Part shown: positions 1 to 6,038 of the stretch, in pieces | Layout of the letters: each line of letters opens with the position of its first letter | Position numbering within the stretch: the first letter of the stretch is position 1 | Source of the DNA: Rhodobacterales bacterium UBA3089 | Lineage (GTDB): Bacteria > Pseudomonadota > Alphaproteobacteria > Rhodobacterales > Rhodobacteraceae | NCBI GenBank assembly: GCA_002367255.1 | Contig: DFBD01000190.1 | Location: 4,691 to 15,799 of the forward strand | Length of the DNA: 11,109 nucleotides | Direction of reading: 5' to 3' | Notes under the pieces: generated by a model | Seen by the model: only the letters and a program-made list of their open reading frames with translations | Told to the model about the DNA's origin: nothing | Database searches by the model: none | Program-made: the position numbers and the translations under genes

Positions 1-399
1 GACCGTATCACCGAAGTTTCCAGTGATGGCGGGGTGCACGGCAAGGGCCATATTGTGGCGGAATTCGACATTAACCCTGACCTGTGGTTCTTCGATTGTC
101 ATTTTCCCGGCAACCCGATCATGCCCGGTTGCCTTGGCCTAGATGGCTTGTGGCAGCTGACGGGGTTCAATCTTGGCTGGCGTGGCTGGCAGGGTCGCGG
201 GTATGCTTTGGGCGTGGGAGAGGTCAAGCTGACTGGCATGGTGCGGCCTGAACGCAAAATGCTGACGTATTACGTTGATTTCACTAAAGCCATCCAGACG
301 CGGCGCTTGACAATGGGCGTTGCCGACGGCCGGGTCGAGGCTGATGGCGAAGTGATCTATCTGGTTAAAGATATGAAAGTCGCGTTGTCTGCCGAGTAA
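1..399 (+). CDS. fabA: 3-hydroxydecanoyl-ACP dehydratase/isomerase FabA, 5'-truncated by the window edge
   Basis: FabA dehydrates beta-hydroxyacyl-ACP and isomerises trans-2- to cis-3-decenoyl-ACP, the cytosolic branch point to unsaturated fatty acids. The reading frame is open from base 1 and ends at TAA 397-399, giving 132 codons of a family of about 171 residues. By comparison with E. coli FabA about 37 N-terminal residues lie outside the window; a GTG at 34 is internal, not a start. The fragment begins with DRI, matching the MMDR region of E. coli. The hot-dog fold active-site helix is clear: WFFDCHF followed by [10 protein letters not shown], with the catalytic His at fragment residue 34 and Asp at 48, the same 14-residue spacing as His70/Asp84 in E. 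coli. ALGVGEVK and the C-terminal [10 protein letters not shown] and VKDMKVAL segments also match. fabB follows 33 bases later. This is FabA rather than FabZ because of the [12 protein letters not shown] motif and the fabB neighbour. Confidence 0.97.
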   Translation, partial: DRITEVSSDGGVHGKGHIVAEFDINPDLWFFDCHFPGNPIMPGCLGLDGLWQLTGFNLGWRGWQGRGYALGVGEVKLTGMVRPERKMLTYYVDFTKAIQTRRLTMGVADGRVEADGEVIYLVKDMKVALSAE

Positions 400-420
400 T
401 CTGCGGAATAATCTGAATAA
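388..420 (+). repeat. Imperfect tandem repeat giving three in-frame stop codons at the end of fabA
   Basis: Three consecutive related units are visible: TCTGCCGAGTAA (388-399), TCTGCGGAATAA (400-411) and a shortened TCTGAATAA (412-420). The first contains the fabA stop. Because unit lengths are multiples of three, the TAA codons at 397, 409 and 418 are all in the fabA frame. The last unit runs into the fabB ribosome binding site. The arrangement suggests slippage duplication of a stop-bearing segment; any function as a translational fail-safe is inference. Confidence 0.6.
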
Positions 421-426
421 AAGGAA
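419..426 (+). promoter_or_regulatory. Ribosome binding site of fabB
   Basis: The purine-rich AAAAGGAA lies six bases before the fabB ATG at 433. It supports that start and shows that fabB has its own initiation signal, unlike fabI, which depends on overlap with fabB. Confidence 0.7.
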
Positions 427-432
427 TACATT

Positions 433-1659
433 ATGCGTCGCGTAGTTATCACCGGTCTAGGGATCGTTTCATCCATTGGCAATAATGCTGAAGAAGTTCT
501 TGCCTCGTTGAAGGCCCAGAAATCCGGCATTAGTTTTGCACCGACTTATGCGGAACACGGATTTCGCAGCCAAATTCACGGGATGCCTACTATTAACTTG
601 AAAGAAAACATCGACAAACGGGTTTGGCGTTTTATGGGCGATGGGGCTGGATATGCCTATCTGTCTATGGAACAGGCGATTGCAGATGCGGGCCTTGAAG
701 AAAGCGACATCTCCAACGAACGCACGGGGCTGGTTGTTGGCTCTGGTGGCCCATCCACCAAACACCTTTTTGATGCCCATCAGATCGTGCTAGAGAAGGG
801 CTCGCCCAAGCGGATGGGCCCGTTTATGGTTACGCGCGGCATGTCGTCGACAACGTCGGCTTGTCTGGCGACTCCGTTTAAGATCAAGGGCGTTAACTAT
901 TCGATCACCTCGGCTTGTTCGACTTCGGCGCATTGCATTGGTAACGGCGTTGAGCAAATCCAGTTTGGCAAGCAAGACATCGTTTTTGCCGGTGGTGGCG
1001 AGGAGTTGGACTGGACGTTGTCTTGCCTGTTCGACGCGATGGGTGCGATGTCCTCAAAGTATAACGATACACCGGAATTGGCGGCACGAGCATTTGATGC
1101 AACGCGTGATGGGTTTGTAATCGCGGGCGGCGGCGGCATGGTTGTGCTTGAGGAACTTGAGCACGCCAAAGCACGCGGTGCGAAAATTTACGCCGAGGTT
1201 ACAGGCTACGGCGCGACGTCAGACGGCTACGATATGGTGGCCCCTTCAGGTGAGGGCGGCGAGCGGTCGATGAAATTGGCGATGTCGACCATTGGTGATC
1301 GTAAGGTTGACTATATCAACGCGCATGGCACATCGACTCCGGTGGGCGATGTTAAAGAAGTGGAAGCAGTTCGTCATGTGTTTGGCGAAGGTAATACGCC
1401 GTTGATTTCCTCGACCAAGTCACTGACTGGCCACAGCCTTGGCGCGACAGGTGTACAGGAGGCGATTTACTGTCTGATGATGTTGCAGAATGACTTTATC
1501 GTTGGTTCTGCGAACGTGAAGGAACTTGATCCTGCACTAAAGGCTTCCGAGATTGCCACGGCGAATATCGAAAACGCCGGGCTGGATACGGTTATTTCGA
1601 ACAGCTTCGGGTTTGGTGGCACGAATGCCACATTGGCGATGAGTAAATATCATGGCTGA
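433..1659 (+). CDS. fabB: 3-oxoacyl-ACP synthase I (FabB)
   Basis: FabB condenses malonyl-ACP with acyl-ACP and is the ketosynthase that elongates the cis-unsaturated intermediates made by FabA; it acts as a cytosolic dimer. The 408-residue length is normal for the KAS I/II thiolase fold. The Cys-His-His catalytic triad is complete: Cys162 in [10 protein letters not shown], His298 in [11 protein letters not shown] and His334 in [12 protein letters not shown]; the C-terminal [10 protein letters not shown] loop is at 389-398. The N-terminus [16 protein letters not shown] is typical, so the ATG at 433 with its upstream AAAAGGAA is well supported. FabB is favoured over FabF by the fabA neighbour, the [11 protein letters not shown] active-site context and FabB-like segments such as [19 protein letters not shown]. 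The stop overlaps the fabI start by 8 bases, so the two are probably translated in a fixed ratio. Function is confident; the FabB/FabF split rests partly on context. Confidence 0.96.
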   Translation: MRRVVITGLGIVSSIGNNAEEVLASLKAQKSGISFAPTYAEHGFRSQIHGMPTINLKENIDKRVWRFMGDGAGYAYLSMEQAIADAGLEESDISNERTGLVVGSGGPSTKHLFDAHQIVLEKGSPKRMGPFMVTRGMSSTTSACLATPFKIKGVNYSITSACSTSAHCIGNGVEQIQFGKQDIVFAGGGEELDWTLSCLFDAMGAMSSKYNDTPELAARAFDATRDGFVIAGGGGMVVLEELEHAKARGAKIYAEVTGYGATSDGYDMVAPSGEGGERSMKLAMSTIGDRKVDYINAHGTSTPVGDVKEVEAVRHVFGEGNTPLISSTKSLTGHSLGATGVQEAIYCLMMLQNDFIVGSANVKELDPALKASEIATANIENAGLDTVISNSFGFGGTNATLAMSKYHG

Positions 1660-2440
1660 CCTGATGAAGGGCAAACGCGGGTTGGTTATGGGCGTCGCGA
1701 ATGAACGCTCGATTGCCTGGGGAATCGCCAAGGTTTTGGCCGATGAAGGCGCAGAGCTTGCGTTCACCTATCAAGGCGAGGGGTTCGGCAAACGCTTGCG
1801 CCCCTTGGCTGAAAGCGTGGGTTCATCGCTGGTTCTTCCGGCGGATGTTCAGGACGAAGCCTCGCTGGACGTGGCCTTCAAAACGCTGGAAGACGAATGG
1901 GGCGGCATAGATTTTCTGGTCCACGCCATCGCTTATGCGGATAAAGATGAACTGGCTGGCGAGTTCGTGAATACCAGCCGCGCCAACTTCCAGAACTCGC
2001 TGGATATTTCGTGCTACAGCTTTGTCGATGTGACGCGCCGTGCAGTTCCGTTGATGAAAGACGGAGGCTCGATCATAACGCTGACGTATATGGGCAGCCA
2101 GCGAGTGCAGCCAAATTATAACGTCATGGGCGTTGCGAAAGCGGCGCTTGAGGCGTCCGTGCGTTATCTGGCCAACGATTTGGGGCCAAAGGGTATTCGC
2201 GTGAATGCGATTAGCCCCGGCCCAATGAAAACACTGGCGGGTGCCGCTATTGGTGGGGCGCGTAAGGTCTATCGGACGATTGGCGAAAACGCACCTATGC
2301 GCTCCAATGCTACACCGGATTCGGTGGGTGGAACGGCGGCGTATCTGTTGTCGGATTACGGCGAATACACCACTGGCGAGATTATTCGCGTCGATGGTGG
2401 CTATCACATCATGGGTATGATGCAGCCGGAAAACCTTTAA
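1652..2440 (+). CDS. fabI: Enoyl-ACP reductase, NADH-dependent (FabI)
   Basis: FabI performs the last step of each fatty acid elongation cycle, reducing trans-2-enoyl-ACP with NADH; it is the target of triclosan and diazaborines. The protein has 262 residues, the same length as the E. coli enzyme. The SDR-like Rossmann start [14 protein letters not shown] is at 14-27, and the catalytic residues Tyr146, Tyr156 and Lys163 fall in [31 protein letters not shown] and the terminal [11 protein letters not shown] segment match the family. The residue matching E. coli Gly93 is Ala94 (HAIAY), a natural variant also found in other FabI proteins and not by itself evidence of drug resistance. The start codon lies inside fabB with an 8-base overlap and no strong Shine-Dalgarno, which points to translational coupling. 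A weak hairpin overlaps the stop codon. Confidence 0.97.
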   Translation: MADLMKGKRGLVMGVANERSIAWGIAKVLADEGAELAFTYQGEGFGKRLRPLAESVGSSLVLPADVQDEASLDVAFKTLEDEWGGIDFLVHAIAYADKDELAGEFVNTSRANFQNSLDISCYSFVDVTRRAVPLMKDGGSIITLTYMGSQRVQPNYNVMGVAKAALEASVRYLANDLGPKGIRVNAISPGPMKTLAGAAIGGARKVYRTIGENAPMRSNATPDSVGGTAAYLLSDYGEYTTGEIIRVDGGYHIMGMMQPENL

Positions 2441-2457
2441 CGCGAAATAGCGTTTAA
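2436..2457 (+). other. Weak inverted repeat across the fabI stop codon
   Basis: TTTAACGC (2436-2443) can pair with GCGTTTAA (2450-2457) with one mismatch around a six-base loop GAAATA. The five inner pairs AACGC/GCGTT are perfect. It sits where a fabI terminator would be, but no T-run follows, so a factor-independent terminator is not well supported. It may only be an mRNA 3'-end stabilising element. Confidence 0.3.
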
Positions 2458-2461
2458 CAAT

Positions 2462-2499
2462 GGTTCCTCTTGTGCCAATGTACGGGCAACGGAGGAACC
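2462..2499 (+). promoter_or_regulatory. Leader hairpin that sequesters the Shine-Dalgarno of the dehalogenase gene
   Basis: GGTTCCTC (2462-2469) is the exact reverse complement of GAGGAACC (2492-2499), an 8-bp perfect stem. In RNA a U-G pair (2470 with 2491) extends it; after a 2x2 internal loop, TGCC (2473-2476) pairs with GGCA (2485-2488) around an 8-base apical loop. The right arm contains nearly all of the ribosome binding site GGAGGA (2491-2496). The structure could block initiation at 2505, or be bound by a regulator as DNA or RNA. The pairing is seen directly; a regulatory role is inferred. It is not a terminator, since no T-run follows. Confidence 0.5.
2491..2496 (+). promoter_or_regulatory. 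Ribosome binding site deciding the start of the haloacid dehalogenase gene
   Basis: GGAGGA lies eight bases before ATG 2505. In-frame ATG codons also exist at 2460 and 2478, but the strong site here and the family-typical N-terminus MPITTCVFDAYGTL both favour 2505. Upstream initiation would add an unrelated 9- or 15-residue tail. Confidence 0.8.
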
Positions 2500-2504
2500 C
2501 ACTA

Positions 2505-3194
2505 ATGCCAATCACCACATGTGTATTTGATGCCTACGGAACATTGTTTGATGTAGCCGCTGCCGCACGAATTGCTGCCGCTGAACCGGGGCGCGAGGCG
2601 TTTGCCGCCAAATGGCCGCAGATTGCGCAGGATTGGCGGCTTAAACAATTGCAATACACGTGGCTGCGAGCGGTGGCAGATGCACATACGGATTTTTGGG
2701 AAGTTACGCAAAACGGGCTGGATTATGCTTTGGAAGCGGCTGGATTAGAGGATGACGAGCTGCGCGAACGATTGTTGGCTCTCTACTGGGAATTGTCGGC
2801 CTATCCTGAAGTTCCAGCCATGCTGAAAGCTTTGAAAGAAGCGGGAATGCAAACGGCGATCTTGTCAAATGGCTCGCCCGATATGCTGAAGGGCGCGGTT
2901 TCTAGTGCAGGCATTACGGACTTGTTAGACGATGTATTAAGCGTTCAGGATGTGGGTGTTTTTAAGCCTCACAGATTTGTTTACGACATGGTTTGTGACC
3001 GGTTTAGCTGTACGAAGTCCGAGGTTCTATTTGTATCGTCCAATGGGTGGGACGCGGCGAATGCATCGGGATATGGGTTCTATACGGCTTGGGTGAATCG
3101 CGCAGGGGAACCGATGGATCGCTTGCCTTGGAAACCGCAGGAGGTGATGTCGGATTTGACTGGCATACCGGAACTGGCAAAGGGAAGATCATGA
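2505..3194 (+). CDS. Haloacid dehalogenase, type II (L-2-haloacid dehalogenase family)
   Basis: Members of this HAD subfamily hydrolyse L-2-haloalkanoic acids to D-2-hydroxy acids through an aspartyl ester. The 229-residue product has the full catalytic set in the order known from L-DEX: nucleophile Asp9 with Thr13 in FDAYGTLFD, a candidate halide-binding Arg45 in DWRLKQ, Ser121-Asn122 in ILSNGSPDML, Lys154 and Tyr160 in FKPHRFVYD, and Ser178, Asn180 and Asp183 in VSSNGWD. The YTWLRA segment at 51-56 is also characteristic. The conserved SSNGWDAANA motif separates it from phosphatase-type HADs. No signal peptide is visible, so it is cytosolic. It is the first gene of a five-gene run and overlaps the next gene by ATGA at 3191-3194. 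The family call is firm. Whether the natural substrate is halogenated cannot be seen, since many environmental homologues are unassayed. Confidence 0.9.
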   Translation: MPITTCVFDAYGTLFDVAAAARIAAAEPGREAFAAKWPQIAQDWRLKQLQYTWLRAVADAHTDFWEVTQNGLDYALEAAGLEDDELRERLLALYWELSAYPEVPAMLKALKEAGMQTAILSNGSPDMLKGAVSSAGITDLLDDVLSVQDVGVFKPHRFVYDMVCDRFSCTKSEVLFVSSNGWDAANASGYGFYTAWVNRAGEPMDRLPWKPQEVMSDLTGIPELAKGRS

Positions 3195-4015
3195 AATTCA
3201 CGACAAGCGACGGTTTGGAACTTGCTTATGAAGACGAGGGTGAAGGCACGGTTTTGCTGTGTCTGCCTGGTCTAACGCGGAATGCGCGAGATTTTGACGA
3301 TTTGGCAGGGGCGATCAATGGAGTGCGCATTGTGCGGCTAACGTATCGTGGTCGCGGGGAGTCTGACTACGATCCGAATTACGCGAATTACAATGTCCCG
3401 CAGGAGGCGAAGGACGCGCTGGAGTTGCTCGATCATTTGAAGATCGAGAAAGCGGTGTTCGTGGGTACTTCGCGCGGAGGGATTATCGCGATGCTGACGG
3501 CGGCGATGGCCAAAGACCAGATGTCGGGTGTGGTGCTTAACGATATAGGGCCAGAAATAAACGCGGACGGGCTGGGCCGGATAATGGATTATTTGGGCGT
3601 TCAGCCCAAGGCGAAAACCTTCGAGCAGGCGGCTGCGGGGCTGCGCGCAAATATGGGTGCGGAGTTTCCGAAGCTGACGGACGCTGAATGGATTGTGCAA
3701 GCCAAACGTTGGATGGAGATGACACCAGACGGGATGCGGCTGAGTTACGATCCGAAACTTCGCGACGCTATGCTTGACCAGGAATCGCAACCGCAACCGG
3801 ATCTGTGGCCCTTGTTTGATGCAATGGAAGGGCTGCCTCTGGCACTGATACGGGGGGCGAACTCGGATCTGTTAGACGAAAAGAGCGTTGTCGAGATGCA
3901 GCGCCGACGGCCTGATATGATCTATGCGAATGTACCGGACCGTGGTCATGTACCGTTTTTGGATGAACCTGAAGCGGTTGTGGCGATTGAAAAACTGATT
4001 GGGCAGGTTGGATGA
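3191..4015 (+). CDS. Alpha/beta hydrolase
   Basis: This 274-residue protein has the alpha/beta-hydrolase fold of esterases, lactonases and C-C bond hydrolases. It shows an oxyanion-hole segment LPGLTRN at about 25-31, a nucleophile elbow GTSRGG with Ser94 as the likely nucleophile, Asp226 in RGANSDLL as the likely acid, and His253 in DRGHVPFLDEP. Because the nucleophile is Ser and not Asp, it is neither a haloalkane dehalogenase nor an epoxide hydrolase. No signal peptide is seen. The ATG at 3191 overlaps the stop of the dehalogenase gene and has AAAGGGAAG just upstream; longer in-frame starts inside the dehalogenase gene would add an unrelated extension. The 3' end overlaps the next gene by ATGA at 4012-4015. 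The general sequence resembles enol-lactonase/MhpC-like enzymes, but I cannot assign a substrate. Confidence 0.88.
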   Translation: MKFTTSDGLELAYEDEGEGTVLLCLPGLTRNARDFDDLAGAINGVRIVRLTYRGRGESDYDPNYANYNVPQEAKDALELLDHLKIEKAVFVGTSRGGIIAMLTAAMAKDQMSGVVLNDIGPEINADGLGRIMDYLGVQPKAKTFEQAAAGLRANMGAEFPKLTDAEWIVQAKRWMEMTPDGMRLSYDPKLRDAMLDQESQPQPDLWPLFDAMEGLPLALIRGANSDLLDEKSVVEMQRRRPDMIYANVPDRGHVPFLDEPEAVVAIEKLIGQVG

Positions 4016-4974
4016 ATATTGAAATGATCAAAGCGGCGGCAACGAGGTTGGCGCCTGTCGTAAGGCGGACACCTATGCTTAGCTCTCCGTTTCTTGACGA
4101 GATGGCGGGCCGCCGCGTGCTGGTGAAGACTGAAAACTTGCAGCACACGGGAAGCTTCAAATTCCGTGGCGGTTGGTCGGCGTTATCCGGTATGCCGGAG
4201 GCACAGCGGGCAAAAGGAGTGTTCGCGTATTCGTCTGGTAACCACGCGCAAGGGGTGGCAATGGCGGCGGCAAAATTCGGAGTGCCTGCGGTCATTCTTA
4301 TGCCGTCAGATTCGCCGGCCTTGAAGATAGAAAACACAAAGGCGCTGGGTGCGGAGGTGGTGACCTATGACCGCCTACGAGATTCACGCGAGGAACTGGG
4401 TGCGCGGTTTGCCCGCGAACGAGGGCTGACGCTGGTTAGGCCATATGACGAGCCGTTGGTGATTGCAGGGCAAGGCACGGTTGGGCTGGAGATTGTAGAG
4501 CAGGCAAAGGCCGAGGGTGTTGAGAAAGCCGATGTGCTGGTTCCATGCGGTGGCGGTGGGCTGACTTCCGGTATCTCGATAACGCTAGAGGGGACTGACC
4601 TGCGCGCGCGGCCTTGTGAACCGGAGGGGTTTGATGACGCAGCACGCTCGCTTGCTTCGGGTAAACGAGAGGTGAATGCAGCGCAGGGTGGTTCTATCTG
4701 TGATGCGATTGTTACGAACTCGCCGGGGGAAATCACGTTCCCGATTATGCTGAAGAATTGCGGCGCTGGGCTGGTTGTCAGTGATGACGAGGCAATGCAG
4801 GCGGTGGCATTGGCATTTCAGCGATTGAAAATCGTGCTGGAACCGGGGGGTGCCGTGGCACTGGCGGCGGCGTTGTTTCGGCCCGAACAGATCACAGGCG
4901 ATGCTGTGATTGTGGTGGCAACCGGTGGTAATGTGGACGCAGATGTGTTTTCGCGGAGTTTGGCAACCATATGA
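4012..4974 (+). CDS. PLP-dependent serine/threonine dehydratase-like enzyme (fold type II; racemase possible)
   Basis: Enzymes of this group eliminate water from L-serine, L-threonine or 3-hydroxyaspartate to give 2-oxo acids and ammonia; some also racemise serine or aspartate. The 320-residue protein shows the PLP Schiff-base lysine Lys50 in TGSFKFRG, the substrate-binding loop SSGNHAQG (74-81), the phosphate-binding loop CGGGGLTSG (179-187), EPGGAVALAA (277-286) and the C-terminal ATGGNVD (303-309) with Thr304 near the pyridine nitrogen. Glu203 and Asp209 in CEPEGFDDA have the spacing of the divalent-metal site of mammalian serine racemase (Glu210/Asp216). There is no C-terminal ACT domain, so it is not a biosynthetic isoleucine-regulated IlvA. 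It overlaps both neighbours by ATGA. Next to a D-amino acid oxidising flavoenzyme, a catabolic or racemising role is plausible, but the substrate is unknown. Confidence 0.88.
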   Translation: MNIEMIKAAATRLAPVVRRTPMLSSPFLDEMAGRRVLVKTENLQHTGSFKFRGGWSALSGMPEAQRAKGVFAYSSGNHAQGVAMAAAKFGVPAVILMPSDSPALKIENTKALGAEVVTYDRLRDSREELGARFARERGLTLVRPYDEPLVIAGQGTVGLEIVEQAKAEGVEKADVLVPCGGGGLTSGISITLEGTDLRARPCEPEGFDDAARSLASGKREVNAAQGGSICDAIVTNSPGEITFPIMLKNCGAGLVVSDDEAMQAVALAFQRLKIVLEPGGAVALAAALFRPEQITGDAVIVVATGGNVDADVFSRSLATI

Positions 4975-6038
4975 CAGACATAATCATTATAGGCGGCGGG
5001 ATCGCGGGCGGCAGCCTCGCGGCAGCGGTGTCTGCCGATGCTGATGTGGTGCTGCTGGAGGCCGAAGATGTGTTCGGTTATCACGCCACGGGCCGCTCGG
5101 CTGCGATGTACGAACCGAACTACGGTAACAAGGTGATTAACACGCTGACCCGAGCCAGCCACGACGCGTTTGAGGAGGCAGATGTTCTAGCGCCACGAGG
5201 CGTGTTGTATTTGGCTGATGAAAGCGAACGGCATCTGATGGATGCGATCGCGGGTGCGGATTATAACGAACGAATTTCACTAGAAGAGGCGCTCGCGCTG
5301 GTTCCGGTTTTGAAACTGGCGCACATCAAAGACGCGGTGCTGGCTACCGCAGCATGCGACTTAGACGTGGATAAATTATTCCAAAGTAGGTTGAAAACTG
5401 CGCGCGCTAACGGGGCGCAACTTCATACCAAAGCGAGCGTAGAGAACATTCAATATGACGGTCGCTGGCATGTGCTAACCGCAGCTGGCGAGTTTTCTGC
5501 CCCGATCCTTGTTAACGCAGCCGGAGCATGGGCTGACCAGATCGCCACACTTGCGGGCGTTGCACCATTGGGTATCCAGCCTTATCGCCGCTCGGTTGCG
5601 CGGTTACCTGCGCCGGGTGGGCACGATGTTTCTAACTGGCCAATGTTACTTTCCGCAGCGGAAACCTGGTATGCCAAGCCGGACGCCGGCAAGTGGTTGG
5701 TTTCCTCCGCCGAGGAAGATCCGGTTGAACCGATGGATGCATGGGCTGATGACATGGTTCTGGCCGAAGGTCTGGCGCGGTATCAGGAATTTGTCACCGA
5801 GGAGGTTATGCGGGTTGAGAATAACTGGGCAGGCCTGCGTAGCTTTACGCCGGACCGGACACCGGTTGTCGGGTTTGATGGTGCTGCGAAAGGGTTCTTT
5901 TGGTTGGCGGCTCAAGGGGGTTACGGGGTGCAGACCTCACCCGCTTTATCTGCTTTAGCGGCAGATTTGATTATGGGGCGTGCACCGGATTTTGGTGCGG
6001 ATATTATCGCGGGTCTTTCGCCTGCACGGGATATGTGA
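4971..6038 (+). CDS. FAD-dependent D-amino acid dehydrogenase/oxidase, DauA-like
   Basis: This 355-residue flavoprotein belongs to the DAO family (PF01266), which oxidises amino groups to imines. The N-terminal dinucleotide-binding motif is IIIIGGGIAGGS at 4-15, followed by GYHATGRSAA at 36-45, VNAAGAW at 181-187, NWAGLRSF at 285-292 and AAQGGYGVQTS at 313-323. The layout closely follows Pseudomonas D-arginine dehydrogenase DauA, aligned here from memory. Residues I associate with holding the substrate carboxylate and amine are kept: Tyr51, Arg207, Tyr234, Arg290, Gly317 and Gln321, corresponding to DauA Tyr53, Arg222, Tyr249, Arg305, Gly332 and Gln336. DauA His48 and Glu87 are replaced by Met46 and Val78, so arginine is an unlikely substrate. 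There is no membrane segment. The start overlaps the dehydratase stop by ATGA and the stop abuts the next start. Confidence 0.87.
   Translation: MTDIIIIGGGIAGGSLAAAVSADADVVLLEAEDVFGYHATGRSAAMYEPNYGNKVINTLTRASHDAFEEADVLAPRGVLYLADESERHLMDAIAGADYNERISLEEALALVPVLKLAHIKDAVLATAACDLDVDKLFQSRLKTARANGAQLHTKASVENIQYDGRWHVLTAAGEFSAPILVNAAGAWADQIATLAGVAPLGIQPYRRSVARLPAPGGHDVSNWPMLLSAAETWYAKPDAGKWLVSSAEEDPVEPMDAWADDMVLAEGLARYQEFVTEEVMRVENNWAGLRSFTPDRTPVVGFDGAAKGFFWLAAQGGYGVQTSPALSALAADLIMGRAPDFGADIIAGLSPARDM

Noticed and set aside
1931..1933. FabI Ala94 in place of E. coli Gly93 as a triclosan-resistance mutation
   Set aside because: Ala is a natural residue at this site in other FabI proteins, including triclosan-sensitive ones, so resistance cannot be concluded.
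2436..2457. Factor-independent terminator after fabI
   Set aside because: The stem has a mismatch and only five continuous pairs, and no T-run follows, so it is listed only as a weak inverted repeat.
2460..2504. Upstream ATG starts (2460, 2478) for the dehalogenase
   Set aside because: They have no good Shine-Dalgarno, lie within the hairpin, and would add residues foreign to the family; ATG 2505 has GGAGGA at the right distance.
1823..2518. 231-codon open frame on the - strand opposite fabI
   Set aside because: It is antisense to fabI, which has all its catalytic residues; the translation is His/Arg/Ile-rich with no domain, as expected for a shadow frame.
3047..3190. N-terminal 48-residue extension of the alpha/beta hydrolase inside the dehalogenase gene
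   Set aside because: The extension lies within the dehalogenase catalytic C-terminus and does not resemble a hydrolase; ATG 3191 gives the normal ATGA overlap.
3191..4015. Haloalkane dehalogenase identity for the alpha/beta hydrolase, suggested by its dehalogenase neighbour
   Set aside because: The nucleophile elbow is GTSRGG with Ser, whereas haloalkane dehalogenases use Asp.
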